A DNA stretch of 64,000 bases, taken from contig NZ_CAAJGK010000118.1 in assembly GCF_900996245.1 (NCBI RefSeq), positions 236,997 to 300,996 on the forward strand, in the 5' to 3' direction. Positions within the stretch are counted from its first letter, which is position 1. Each line of letters opens with the position of its first letter. Source of the DNA: Paraburkholderia sp. BCC1886. Its GTDB lineage: Bacteria; Pseudomonadota; Gammaproteobacteria; Burkholderiales; Burkholderiaceae. A program made the position numbers and the translations under genes. Under the pieces are notes generated by a model. That model ran no database searches. It saw nothing but the letters and a program-made list of their open reading frames with translations, and had not been told where the DNA came from. Positions 54,700-63,716 of this stretch are shown in pieces.

Positions 54700-55968
54700 G
54701 TGACTGACTCCTCCACCGCTTCACAGCACGCTTCACAGCCCGCTTCACGGCGCGCTTCACAGCCCGCTTCGAAGCAAGACTCGCAGCACGCTTCGCAGCC
54801 GGCATCAGGACCTGCCACACCGTTCGTACCGGTTCGCTCTCCCGTCATGCTGCCCGACAGTCCGGTTGCGCGCGCTTTCGAGCAACCACTGCTGCTCGGC
54901 CTGTTCCTGCCGATCCAGGCCGGCGGCTGGAGCGCCTCGACACTGCCGCGCACGACCAACTGGGATTTCGATTACAACCTCGCGCTGGTGCAGAAGGCCG
55001 AGGCGCTCGGTTTCGACTTGGTGTTCGCGCTGTCGCAGTGGCTACCTAAAGGCGGATACGGCGGTGTGTTCAACGGCGAGGCCCTCGACTCGTTCATGTC
55101 GCTGGCCGCAATGACCGCGTGCACCGAGCGGATCATCCTCGTCGCCACCAGCCATGTACTTTACGGTCCCTGGCATCCGCTCCATTTCGCCAAGTTCTGC
55201 GCGACGCTGGATCATGTGTCGAAGGGACGCTGGGGTATCAACGTCGTCACCGGCCACCGTGCGATCGAGCATGAGATGTTCGGCTGGCATCGCATCGAAC
55301 ACGACCGGCGCTACGAACTGGCCGCGGAATTTCTCGACGCGGTCCAGCAATTGTGGGCCCAGCCCGAGAACTTCAGCTTCGCGCCGGCATTGTCCGGCTG
55401 GAAACTCGATCAGGCATTCGTCACGCCGAAGCCGAAATTCGGCCGTCCCCTGCTCGTCAACGCAACCGGTTCCGATGCCGGCATCGACTTCGCCGCGCGT
55501 TACTCGGACATCGTGTTCGTCACCAGTCCCGCCGGCTCCGAAGTCGAAGCGGCACTTACCGCGTTGCCCGCGCATACCGCGCGTGTAAAAGCGACGGCCG
55601 CGAAATATGGACGCAAGGTCCGCACGCTGCTCAATCCGATGGTGATCTGCCGCGAGACCGAAGCAGAAGCGCACGCCTATCGTGACGCCATCGTCGCACA
55701 CGCCGACGAAGGCAGCTTCCAGCGTTTCGATAGCGACGCGCACGCGTGGCGCGGCAACGCCGAACAGCGCAGTCTAGCCGCCTCGCGCGCAGTGGGCGGC
55801 AATATTTCGATGGTTGGCTCGCCCGAGCAGATTGCCGACTACATCGTGAGATTGCATCGGGCCGGCATCGACGGCGTGCAGTTGAGCTTCTACGACTTCG
55901 AGCCGGACCTCGCTTTCTTCGGCGAACGCGTGCTGCCGTTATTGCGCGAGGCAGGCCTCAGGTACTGA
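54700..55968 (+). CDS. LLM-class monooxygenase, SfnG/SsuD-like
   Basis: An FMNH2-dependent monooxygenase of the SsuD/SfnG branch: LLLGLFLPIQAGGW, NWDFDYNLALVQKAEALGFDLVFA, ILVATSHVLYGPWHPLHFAKFCATLD, HVSKGRWGINVVTGH and the C-terminal GVQLSFYDFEPDLAFFGERVLPLL. SfnG converts dimethyl sulfone to methanesulfinate. Starts are ambiguous: GTG at 54700 gives 422 residues with a Gln/Ala/Ser repeat tail; ATG at 54847 gives a family-typical N-terminus. It is divergent from a family-5 binding protein and converges on a peptide-type importer operon. Confidence 0.87.
   Translation: MTDSSTASQHASQPASRRASQPASKQDSQHASQPASGPATPFVPVRSPVMLPDSPVARAFEQPLLLGLFLPIQAGGWSASTLPRTTNWDFDYNLALVQKAEALGFDLVFALSQWLPKGGYGGVFNGEALDSFMSLAAMTACTERIILVATSHVLYGPWHPLHFAKFCATLDHVSKGRWGINVVTGHRAIEHEMFGWHRIEHDRRYELAAEFLDAVQQLWAQPENFSFAPALSGWKLDQAFVTPKPKFGRPLLVNATGSDAGIDFAARYSDIVFVTSPAGSEVEAALTALPAHTARVKATAAKYGRKVRTLLNPMVICRETEAEAHAYRDAIVAHADEGSFQRFDSDAHAWRGNAEQRSLAASRAVGGNISMVGSPEQIADYIVRLHRAGIDGVQLSFYDFEPDLAFFGERVLPLLREAGLRY
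54719..54802 (+). repeat. Seven 12-bp tandem repeats in the LLM N-terminal region
   Basis: Seven units of CTTCACAGCCCG-type sequence lie in tandem. The 12-bp period keeps the frame and encodes degenerate A-S-Q-P/H tetrapeptides in the LLM frame. They are upstream of the conserved fold and suggest a recently expanded linker or an untranslated leader. Confidence 0.8.
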
Positions 55969-55974
55969 CCACGC

Positions 55975-57723
55975 TCAGGCCGCGCGCGAGTCGACCGGGC
56001 GGCCCGGAATCGCCGCGAGCAGCGAGCGCGTATAAGGATGTTGCGGCGCCCGCCAGATCTCGTGATGATGTCCGCTCTCGACGATCCGCCCCGCCTGCAT
56101 CACGTGCACGCGATCGGCGATATAGCGCACGACCGAAAGGTCGTGGGAGATGAACAGGTACGCGAGTCCCAGTTCGTTTTTCAGGTCCACGAGCAGATTG
56201 AGAATCTGCGCCTGGATCGACACGTCGAGTGCGGACACCGGCTCGTCGCAGATCAGCAGGTCCGGTTCGAGCACCAGCGCTCGCGCGATACCGATGCGTT
56301 GACGCTGTCCGCCGGAAAACTCGTGCGGAAAGCGGGCAAGCGCGGAACGCGGCAAACCGACCCGGTCGAGCATCGCGACGATCCGTGCGCGGCGTTGCTG
56401 GGCATTGCCGACCCCGTTGACCACCAGCACGGTGTCCAGAATGTCCGCCACCGTACGGCGCGGGTTCAGCGACGCATACGGGTCCTGAAACACCATCTGC
56501 ACATGCCGCCGCAAGGGTCGCAATGCGCGCTCGGACAGTGGCGCGAGGTCGGTGCCGCGCAGCAGGATGGCCCCGCTCGACGCGGGCACGAGCCGCAGAA
56601 TCGCCTTGGACAGTGTCGATTTTCCACAACCCGATTCACCGACGAGGCCAACCGTTTCTCCGCGGGCAATCTGCAGCGACACGCCGTCGACGGCACGCAG
56701 AATGGATTTTCCATGCCGCTGCGGATAATCGATCCGCAGGTCCCGCAGTTCCAGTAGCGGCGTGCCGGCCTTCGACGTCACGCCGTCCGGCGTGCCGGTG
56801 CCCGACACCGGATCGCCACGGCGCGGCCCGGTATCGGCCACGCCCTGAGCGGTGCGCGCCGAGCGCGGTAGCACCGCAAACGTCGGCTGCCCATCGGCGT
56901 CGATTCCGTGGCGGATCTCCGGCAACTTCCAGTTGCGATAGTGCAGATGGTCGGCAAGATTCAGCGACGCGCCGAGCAGGCCGCGCGTGTACGCATGCCG
57001 AGGTGCGCTGAAGAGTTGAGCAACCGGCGCTTCCTCGACCTTTTCGCCGGCCAGCATCACCGCCACCCTGTCCGCGTGTTTCGCGACGATGCTGAGGTCG
57101 TGCGTGATCAGCAGCAACGACATCGACAGTTCGTGCCGCAAGCCGTCCAGCAGTTCGAGAATGTGCGCCTGGATCGTAACGTCGAGCGCCGTGGTGGGCT
57201 CGTCCGCAATCAGCAGACGCGGCCGGCAGGCTACCGCCATCGCGATCATCACGCGTTGCCGCTGACCGCCCGACAGTTCGTGCGGGTAGTCGAACGCGCG
57301 CCGCTGCGGCTCGGGAATCTGCACGAGCGCCAGCAGTTCGACCGCACGCTGCCAGGCGACGCTGCGGGTGAGGCGCTCATGCTGCCGCAACGTCTCGACA
57401 ATCTGTGCGCCGACCGACAGCACCGGATTGAGCGAGGTCATCGGCTCCTGGAAAATCATCGAAATCTGTTTGCCGCGAATCTCGCGAATCTCCCGTGCCG
57501 GCAGATCGAGCAGTTCGTGACCGTCGAAACGCAGGCTGCCGCTGACCCGACCGGGCGACGGCACGAGGCGCATCAACGACAGCGCCGTCGCGGATTTTCC
57601 GCAGCCTGATTCGCCGACCAGCGCAAGCGTCTCGCCCGGTGCGACGTCGAAGCTCAGTCCTCGCACTGCCTCGTGCGCACCGAAACGTACGCGCAGATCG
57701 CGTACTTCAAGCAGATTGGCCAC
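55975..57723 (-). CDS. Fused two-domain ABC transporter ATPase (DppD-DppF type)
   Basis: The 582-residue ATPase has two nucleotide-binding domains: Walker A GESGCGKS (37-44) and again near 357, signatures LSGGQRQRVMIAMA and FSGGQRQRIGIARA, Walker B LLIADEPTTALD and LLICDEPVSALD. Each ends in the peptide-importer extension (HAYTRGLLGASL, HPYTRSLLAAIPGRP). It begins 21 bp after the DppC-type permease stop and is the last gene of a binding protein-DppB-DppC-ATPase operon. It is distinct in sequence from the fused ATPase at 12128. Confidence 0.94.
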   Translation of the reverse strand: MANLLEVRDLRVRFGAHEAVRGLSFDVAPGETLALVGESGCGKSATALSLMRLVPSPGRVSGSLRFDGHELLDLPAREIREIRGKQISMIFQEPMTSLNPVLSVGAQIVETLRQHERLTRSVAWQRAVELLALVQIPEPQRRAFDYPHELSGGQRQRVMIAMAVACRPRLLIADEPTTALDVTIQAHILELLDGLRHELSMSLLLITHDLSIVAKHADRVAVMLAGEKVEEAPVAQLFSAPRHAYTRGLLGASLNLADHLHYRNWKLPEIRHGIDADGQPTFAVLPRSARTAQGVADTGPRRGDPVSGTGTPDGVTSKAGTPLLELRDLRIDYPQRHGKSILRAVDGVSLQIARGETVGLVGESGCGKSTLSKAILRLVPASSGAILLRGTDLAPLSERALRPLRRHVQMVFQDPYASLNPRRTVADILDTVLVVNGVGNAQQRRARIVAMLDRVGLPRSALARFPHEFSGGQRQRIGIARALVLEPDLLICDEPVSALDVSIQAQILNLLVDLKNELGLAYLFISHDLSVVRYIADRVHVMQAGRIVESGHHHEIWRAPQHPYTRSLLAAIPGRPVDSRAA

Positions 57724-57744
57724 AGTCCATCCTCGAATAGCAGG

Positions 57745-58779
57745 TCAGGCGCGCTCGCGCAGCCGGGGATTGAGCGCGTCGTTCAGGCCGTCGCCGAGCA
57801 AATTCAGCGCGAGCACGGCGAGCACGATCGCGGCGCCGGGCACCGCGGTCAAATACCACGCCGTGCGCAGCGAATCGCGCCCGGTGCCGATCATGCCGCC
57901 CCAGCTCACCACGTTCGGGTCGCCCATGCCGAGAAACGACAGGGACGACTCGATCAGAATCGCGCTCGCCACCATCACCGAAGCGGTCACGATCACCGGT
58001 GGCAACGCGTTCGGCAGAATCTCGCCGAAGATGATGCGCGCATTGCCGAAGCCCTGGCTGCGCGCGGCGAGCACGAAGTCCGCCTGGCGCAGCGACCGGA
58101 ACTCCGCCCGCACGATGCGCGCGACCGTGGGCCACGAAGCAATGCCAATGGCGAGCGCGATGGTCGTGACACTCGGCCGGCCAATCGCGACGAGCACGAT
58201 CACCAGCAGGAACGACGGCACCGTTTGAAAGAGCTCGGTCACCCGCACCAGCGCATCGTCGATCACCCCGCCGAAGAAACCGCCGGTCGCGCCGACCAGC
58301 GTGCCGATGACGAGGCCGATGCCGGCCGAGGTCGCGCCGATCAGCAGCGAGACACGCGTGCCGTGCGCGATGCCCGCGCTCACGTCGCGTCCGAGCGAGT
58401 CGGTGCCGAGCCAGTATTGCGGGTCCGTGCCAGGCCACTCGAACGGCGCGGCCACCATGTCCAGCGGATCGCCGGGAAACAGGTGCCCCGCCGTCAGCGC
58501 GAGCACGATAAATGTCGCGAGCAGCACGAGCCCCGCGACGGCCGATGGATTGCTCAACAGGGCCCGCCAGACGCCCCAACCTGCCGCGACGCCGGCCGGC
58601 CGCTCCGGGCCGGGGTCGGGGTCGAGGGCCGGGTCGAGGTCCGCATCCTCACCGCCGTCGAGTCCAATCGCCTGGCGGCGGCGTGAGCCGAACAGCGTGC
58701 CCGCCAACTGGCGCCGCCATGACGAGCCCGCGGCGGCGGAGCGCCTCGCGCCCAGTTCCGAAGAGTCGGAGGAAGCCAT
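57745..58779 (-). CDS. ABC transporter permease, DppC type
   Basis: A 344-residue membrane protein. A long cytoplasmic Asp/Arg-rich N-terminus (1-75) precedes the first helix (about 85-105, NPSAVAGLVLLATFIVLALTAGH). The DppC marker YWLGTDSLGRDVSAGIAHGTR follows near 132-152, then the helices and the EAA loop LAARSQGFGNARIIFGEILPN. The start at 58779 is favoured by AGGAAGG, over an ATG eight codons upstream. Downstream lies the fused ATPase; upstream the DppB-type partner. Confidence 0.92.
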   Translation of the reverse strand: MASSDSSELGARRSAAAGSSWRRQLAGTLFGSRRRQAIGLDGGEDADLDPALDPDPGPERPAGVAAGWGVWRALLSNPSAVAGLVLLATFIVLALTAGHLFPGDPLDMVAAPFEWPGTDPQYWLGTDSLGRDVSAGIAHGTRVSLLIGATSAGIGLVIGTLVGATGGFFGGVIDDALVRVTELFQTVPSFLLVIVLVAIGRPSVTTIALAIGIASWPTVARIVRAEFRSLRQADFVLAARSQGFGNARIIFGEILPNALPPVIVTASVMVASAILIESSLSFLGMGDPNVVSWGGMIGTGRDSLRTAWYLTAVPGAAIVLAVLALNLLGDGLNDALNPRLRERA

Positions 58780-58818
58780 GTCATCCTTCCTGATTGAATG
58801 CAATACGCGCCGCGACGA

Positions 58819-59799
58819 TTACGCCACGCGCGGATCGAGCCACGCCTGCAGCAGATCGACCAGTACGTTGGCAACGATCACGAGCAGCGAGGACAGCAGC
58901 AGCACGCCGAGCAGAACGCTGAAATCGCGCGCCATCACCGCGTCGAGTGCGAGACGGCCGAGGCCGGGCCAACTGAACACCGTCTCCGTGACCGCCGCGC
59001 CGCCTAGCAAGGTACCGAAATGAATGCCGACCATCGTCGTGAGCGGCATCAATGCATTGCGCAGCACGTGGCGCACCGTGACCCGCCACGGATGCAGCCC
59101 CTTCGCGTACGCCGTGCGCACGAAGTCCTGCCGCTGCACTTCCAGCATTGCGGCGCGGGTCAGGCGTGCATAGATCGCCACGAAAAAGCTCGCCAGCGTC
59201 GCGGCCGGCAGCAGAACATGGCGCAGCGCATCCGCAAAATAGGCGAAGCCGTGCAATTGCGCACCGAGCGTGATGTTGCCGCCGCTCGGCAACCAGCCCA
59301 GGTGCACCGAGAACAGCACGATCGCAAGCAGGCCGATCCAGAAACCCGGCGTCGAATACAGCAGCAGCGCCAGCACGGACAGCACGCGGTCCGGCCACCT
59401 GCCGGCCCAATGCGCCATCACCGCACCGAGCAGCACGCCCGTGACGATCGCGAACGACAAGGCCACGCCCATCAGCAACAACGTGTTGGGCAGGCGCGAG
59501 AGGATCAGTTGCATCACCGGCATGTCGTAGCGCGGCGAGTAGCCGAGACTGAAATGCGCGAGATGCGCGAGATACGACCACAACTGGTGCAGCACCGGCT
59601 GGTCGAGACCGAACTTCGCGCGCAGCACCTGCATGGTTTCGACAGTGGCCGAGCCGGACTCGCCGGCCAGCACGTCGGCGGCGTCACCCGGCATCAGCTT
59701 GAGCAGGAAGAAGTTCAGGATTACGATCCCGACCGCCGTGGGCAGCGCCTGCCATGCGGTACGCCGCGCAATCGCGGCAAAACGCAAACCTCGACTCAT
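58819..59799 (-). CDS. ABC transporter permease, DppB type
   Basis: A 326-residue inner-membrane protein with the DppB start (TAVGIVILNFFLLKLMPGDAADVLAGESG), six helices, the periplasmic GYSPRYDMPVMQLILSRLPNT segment and the cytoplasmic EAA loop near YAKGLHPWRVTVRHVLRNALMP. It starts 14 bp after the binding-protein stop. With the DppC partner and fused ATPase it forms a complete importer. Confidence 0.92.
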   Translation of the reverse strand: MSRGLRFAAIARRTAWQALPTAVGIVILNFFLLKLMPGDAADVLAGESGSATVETMQVLRAKFGLDQPVLHQLWSYLAHLAHFSLGYSPRYDMPVMQLILSRLPNTLLLMGVALSFAIVTGVLLGAVMAHWAGRWPDRVLSVLALLLYSTPGFWIGLLAIVLFSVHLGWLPSGGNITLGAQLHGFAYFADALRHVLLPAATLASFFVAIYARLTRAAMLEVQRQDFVRTAYAKGLHPWRVTVRHVLRNALMPLTTMVGIHFGTLLGGAAVTETVFSWPGLGRLALDAVMARDFSVLLGVLLLSSLLVIVANVLVDLLQAWLDPRVA

Positions 59800-59812
59800 C
59801 GTCTCGCTCCCG

Positions 59813-61429
59813 TCATGCGCTCAGGTAGACATCCGCGAGATTGCCTTCGAGGCCTTGCGCGGACACGGTGTGGTTGCGAACCCGCCGGTTCGCGAGCGTG
59901 ACCATTCGCGGCGCGACCAGGTTGAGAATCGGCAGATCCCGATAGACGATCTGCTGGAACTGCTGATACAGCGCAACGCGTCTGGCCTCGTCGGTTTCCA
60001 CCGAAGCGCTTTCGAGCAGACGGTCCACTTCCGGGTTGCTGTAAAGCGGCGCGTTCGAAAACGGCACGCCGGGGCGGATGTTCTTCGACCAGTACAGACG
60101 CTGCACGCCCACGCTCGGATCGAACAGCGTATTCACGCCGATGCTCGTGAAGTCGAACTGGCGATCGGCGTACACACGCTTCAGGAACGCGGGCAAATCC
60201 TGCGAGCGCACCGTGACGTCGATGCCGATGCGCGCCAGCGCCGACTTCACGTACTGTGCCTGGCGCAGATACATATCGCCATACGGCAGATAATCGTGCG
60301 TCAGACGCAAGCGCACGCCGCCGTCCTTGCGCGGGTAGCCGGCCGCATCGAGCAGTTTCTCCGCTGCGCCGTTATCGAACGCGTAAGGCGCAAGCTTCGC
60401 GTCGTGATACGGCGAGCCGGGCGTGATCGGGGTGGGCGACAGGTCCGCGTAGCCATACGCAACCGTGCGCTGCACGACCTGTGGATCGATTGCATGCGCG
60501 ATCGCCTGGCGCACCCGCAAGTCCTTCAGAGCCGGATGATCGAGATTGAAGTCGATCTCCGACAGCGGTTCCAGGAAGCGGTAGCCGCGCGTTTCGACCG
60601 CCAGTTGCGGCAGTTGGGTGAGACGCGGCAGATCGGTGAGTGGAACCGGATTCTCGCCGCCCAGATCGAGCGCGCCGGTTTCGAATGCGGCGGAGCGCGC
60701 CGCCGCGTCGGGAATCACCTTGAAGACGAGGCCGTCGATATACGGCTTGCCCGCGTCCCAGTAGTCCGGATTACGTTCGTAGACGATATTCGCGCCACGA
60801 GTCCACGATTTGAAGCGGAACGGACCGGTGCCGACCGGCGCGTTGTTGTGCGGATTCGACAGCGGATCGCCCTGCGCATACAGGTGTTTCGGCACGATCG
60901 GCGATTCTCCCGCCGACAGCGCCTTCAGCAGATAGGGCGCGGGCTTCGACAGTTCGATCACGGCCGTGCGTCCATCCGGCGTCGCCACCGCGGTGACATT
61001 CGAGAACGTGCTGCGCCCGCGCGGATGCACCGACTTCAGCAGATCGATCGAGAACGCGACGTCGGCCGACGTGAACGGCTGGCCATCGTGCCACTTCACG
61101 TTTTGCCGCAGCGTGAACGTGTATTTCAGCCCATCGGGACTGACGCTCCACGCGGTCGCCAGTTGCGGCTTCGGGCGCAGATCGAAGTCGTAGGCGAGCA
61201 GCCCTTCGAGTACCTTGGAACTGGCGACGAGCGCGGGCCCGGTAGTCTGAAAAATCGACACGAGAACCGGCGGCTCGGGATTGATCAGCATGTTCAACGT
61301 GCCGCCGCGCTTCGGTGTGTCAGCGCCCACTCCCTGTGCCAGCGCCAGGCCCGGCGTGCCCGCCGCGGCCAGTGCCGCACCGGCGGCCGCCGATGAGAGA
61401 AGGAAGCTGCGTCGATTCAGCCGTGTCAT
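59813..61429 (-). CDS. ABC transporter substrate-binding protein, family 5, Tat signal
   Basis: The 538-residue protein starts with a twin-arginine signal (NRRSFLLSSAAAG, R6-R7, then a hydrophobic region to about residue 35), which is unusual since most family-5 binding proteins use Sec. The mature protein starts KRGGTLNMLINPEPPVLV and contains WSVSPDGLKYTFTLRQNVKWHDG and FRFKSWTRGANIVYERNPDYW. TGGAGG lies five bases before the ATG at 61429. It heads the importer operon 55975-61429 and is a paralogue of the protein at 52829-54427. Confidence 0.93.
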   Translation of the reverse strand: MTRLNRRSFLLSSAAAGAALAAAGTPGLALAQGVGADTPKRGGTLNMLINPEPPVLVSIFQTTGPALVASSKVLEGLLAYDFDLRPKPQLATAWSVSPDGLKYTFTLRQNVKWHDGQPFTSADVAFSIDLLKSVHPRGRSTFSNVTAVATPDGRTAVIELSKPAPYLLKALSAGESPIVPKHLYAQGDPLSNPHNNAPVGTGPFRFKSWTRGANIVYERNPDYWDAGKPYIDGLVFKVIPDAAARSAAFETGALDLGGENPVPLTDLPRLTQLPQLAVETRGYRFLEPLSEIDFNLDHPALKDLRVRQAIAHAIDPQVVQRTVAYGYADLSPTPITPGSPYHDAKLAPYAFDNGAAEKLLDAAGYPRKDGGVRLRLTHDYLPYGDMYLRQAQYVKSALARIGIDVTVRSQDLPAFLKRVYADRQFDFTSIGVNTLFDPSVGVQRLYWSKNIRPGVPFSNAPLYSNPEVDRLLESASVETDEARRVALYQQFQQIVYRDLPILNLVAPRMVTLANRRVRNHTVSAQGLEGNLADVYLSA

Positions 61430-61903
61430 GTGCCTCCAGTCCCCGCTGCGAAAGTCGGAAAACCGGCCTCTCCGGCCGGATGAATAACGGAATGTTCGTG
61501 ATGCCGGCCATGCCACCGCCGCAGCATCTACGATAAAACCGCAGCCGCAGCAAACGAACCAATCGTTATGTATATGCAAAGCACGGGGTGAAGGAAGGCG
61601 TGCGAACGATGCCGCCGTATTCGACGAAGCCGGCCGGTTGCGCAGGTGGCCGGCAATCGGCTGCGCGGGACATGATTTGCTCCAATCTTTAATAGGCGCT
61701 CACAGGAATCCAAAGATGGATTTATTTGTTCACGTTAATGCGCGATCTCGGTAACGTCGCTTTTCTTTCGATAACGCGGCGGTTCAATAGAGCGATATGG
61801 AAAAGCAGGGTTTTATCGCAGTATGTAATGGTAATGAAATTACCACCCGAATAATCGGCGTGGCGCTCAGGCGCTGCTCGAGATACAGCCATTGGAGCGA
61901 CGT
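61430..61903. promoter_or_regulatory. Divergent intergenic region between importer operon and second tonB set
   Basis: A 474-bp stretch without genes, with AT-rich islands around 61690-61740 and 61800-61855. It should hold the divergent promoters of the importer operon and of the tonB operon. It includes the dyad at 61829-61845. Confidence 0.5.
61829..61845. promoter_or_regulatory. Palindromic operator-like site before the second tonB set
   Basis: TGGTAAT-GAA-ATTACCA is a perfect 7-bp dyad with 3-base centre, preceded by another GTAATG hexamer, in an AT-rich stretch 59-75 bp before the TonB ATG. It resembles Fur-type operators (GATAAT hexamers in inverted array) but is not a consensus match. 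Iron control of a tonB-exbBD set would be expected. Confidence 0.5.
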
Positions 61904-62614
61904 ATGTCCGCGGATCTAGCCACACGCACGAGCCGGGTGCCGCCACGTCCGGCCCAGTACGGTAGACGCGAACAGAACCCGCTGCGCCGTTATGCCGGCC
62001 TGGCGGCGGTCGTTCTGCTGCACGTGCTGCTGGTCTGGGCACTGGTCGAGGGCCTCGCCAACAAGGTCGTGCAGATCGTCCAGAAGCCGATCGAGACGAG
62101 AATTTTCGAGCCGGTCGTCCCGCCGCCTCCGCCGCCGCCCGTGCCGATCGTGAAAGCGGCGCCGCCGAAGGTCAAGGCGCCTGCGCCGCCGTTCGTGCCG
62201 CGACCCGAGGTCAAGGTGAGCCCGCCGCCGGTCGCACCGACCATCACGCACCAGGAGGTGCCGACACCGACGCCGGTCGCGCCCCCGCCCGCACCTGCAC
62301 CCGCGCCCGCTCCTGTCGCTGCGCCGGCAGCGGCCGCGCCGGTCAGTCACGTGGTGGGCGTGGTGTGCCCGAACTCCGAAGAGGTGCGCCGCTCGGTGGG
62401 TTACCCGCAGGAAGCCCAGGACAACGACATTACCGGCGACGTGACGATCTCGTTCGTCGTCGATCCGCAGGGGCATGTGACCGACGAGAAAGTGGAGCGA
62501 TCCGCCGACCCGATTCTCGATCACGCGGCGTTCAACGCGGTGAAGAAATTCAACTGTATTTCGCAGGGGCAGCCGGTGCGCGTGCAGGTGCCGTTCTCGT
62601 TCAATCTGAACTGA
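61904..62614 (+). CDS. tonB: TonB-type energy transducer, second set
   Basis: A 236-residue protein: membrane anchor about 29-48 (RYAGLAAVVLLHVLLVWALV), a Pro/Lys/Val-rich periplasmic spacer with PPPPPPPVP and PAPAPAPAP-type repeats (70-150), and a TonB C-terminal domain (SVGYPQEAQDNDITGDVTISFVVDPQGHV) ending VQVPFSFNLN, with two Cys that could form a disulfide. GGAG seven bases upstream supports the ATG at 61904 over the in-frame TTG at 61892. It is the first gene of a tonB-exbB-exbD run and is very different from the first TonB in the window. Confidence 0.92.
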   Translation: MSADLATRTSRVPPRPAQYGRREQNPLRRYAGLAAVVLLHVLLVWALVEGLANKVVQIVQKPIETRIFEPVVPPPPPPPVPIVKAAPPKVKAPAPPFVPRPEVKVSPPPVAPTITHQEVPTPTPVAPPPAPAPAPAPVAAPAAAAPVSHVVGVVCPNSEEVRRSVGYPQEAQDNDITGDVTISFVVDPQGHVTDEKVERSADPILDHAAFNAVKKFNCISQGQPVRVQVPFSFNLN

Positions 62615-62719
62615 GCCGAACTGAACCGCTGAGCGGACTCGCGCCACGCTCGCCCTGAAAACTGAAACAAGCAGCAGCCCAACACTCCGACATCCATGAA
62701 TGCAACATCGGGAGCCTGT

Positions 62720-63685
62720 ATGAAGAAGCGTCCTTTCCTTGCCGCTGCGGCGGCCAGTCTGCTGATTTCGGCCACTAGCGCCGGTTTCGCCGTCGTGCCG
62801 CAAGCCGCGTGGGCGCAGGCGGGTCAATCCGCCGGCAGCGGTGCCGGCGCGGCCACGGCCGGCGTAGCGTCGTCCCCAGCGGCCCAGTCGACTCAGTCGG
62901 CCCAGTCGGCCCAGTCGGCCCAGTCGGCCCAGTCGGCCCAGTCGGCCAGCTCGCAGGATCAGCCCGTGCCGCCGCCGCTCCCGGCCACCACCGCCGAAGT
63001 GACGAACCCCTACGGGCTTGGCGCGTTATGGGCGAACGGCGACTTCGTTGCGCGTTTCGTGCTGATCCTGCTCGTGCTGATGTCGATGGGCAGCTGGTAC
63101 ATCATGATCACCAAGTTCGTCGAGCAACTGCGCGCCAACCGCCGCGCGACCAGCGCCGACGAACAGCTATGGAGCGCGCCCTCGCTCGCCCAGGGCGCCC
63201 AGCAGCTCGACGAGAACTCGCCGTTCCGCTTCATCGCCCAGGCCGGTATCGACGCCGGCGCGCATCACGAAGAAGCCTTGCTCGAAGCCGTGGATCGCAA
63301 TACGTGGATCGACGTGTCCATCGAACGCGCCATCACCAGCGTGTCGAACCGGTTACAGGACGGTCTGGCGTTTCTCGGCACGGTCGGTTCGACGGCGCCG
63401 TTCGTCGGCCTGTTCGGCACGGTGTGGGGCATTTATCACGCGCTGACCGCGATCGGTATCGCCGGGCAGGCGTCCATCGACAAGGTGGCGGGCCCGGTGG
63501 GCGAAGCGCTCATCATGACGGCGATCGGTCTGGCCGTCGCGGTGCCCGCGGTGCTCGGCTACAACTTCCTCGTGCGTCGCAACAAGTCGGTGATGGAGCG
63601 CGTGCGGGCGTTCGGCGCGCAATTGCATACGGTGCTCCTGCCGGGCGCGAAGCGTCACGTGCGCGCCGTGGCGAACGCCAGCTAG
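62720..63685 (+). CDS. exbB: ExbB-family protein with signal peptide, second set
   Basis: A 321-residue ExbB. It begins with a signal peptide (1-34, MKKRPFLAAAAASLLIS...AWAQAG), has a periplasmic QSA-repeat linker (about 57-78), then the core helices: about 112-132 (FVARFVLILLVLMSMGSWYIM), 218-245 (GTVGSTAPFVGLFGTVWGIYHAL) and 265-288 (GPVGEALIMTAIGLAVAVPAVLGYNFL). Such longer ExbB forms occur in beta- and gammaproteobacteria. GGGAG precedes the ATG at 62720. The first ExbB in the window lacks signal and linker. Confidence 0.93.
   Translation: MKKRPFLAAAAASLLISATSAGFAVVPQAAWAQAGQSAGSGAGAATAGVASSPAAQSTQSAQSAQSAQSAQSAQSASSQDQPVPPPLPATTAEVTNPYGLGALWANGDFVARFVLILLVLMSMGSWYIMITKFVEQLRANRRATSADEQLWSAPSLAQGAQQLDENSPFRFIAQAGIDAGAHHEEALLEAVDRNTWIDVSIERAITSVSNRLQDGLAFLGTVGSTAPFVGLFGTVWGIYHALTAIGIAGQASIDKVAGPVGEALIMTAIGLAVAVPAVLGYNFLVRRNKSVMERVRAFGAQLHTVLLPGAKRHVRAVANAS
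62885..62947 (+). repeat. 9-bp tandem repeats in the exbB linker
   Basis: One variant unit CAGTCGACT (62885-62893) and six identical CAGTCGGCC units (62894-62947) encode Q-S-T then six Q-S-A. In-frame, low-complexity; its copy number may vary between strains by slippage. Confidence 0.9.
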
Positions 63686-63716
63686 GCGCCCCCTCGCCCA
63701 CGCGGAGTAACAGGCT

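Noticed and set aside
54719..54802. Tandem repeats considered as a CRISPR or integration site
   Set aside because: Contiguous 12-bp units without spacers or flanking recombinase gene; an in-frame minisatellite.
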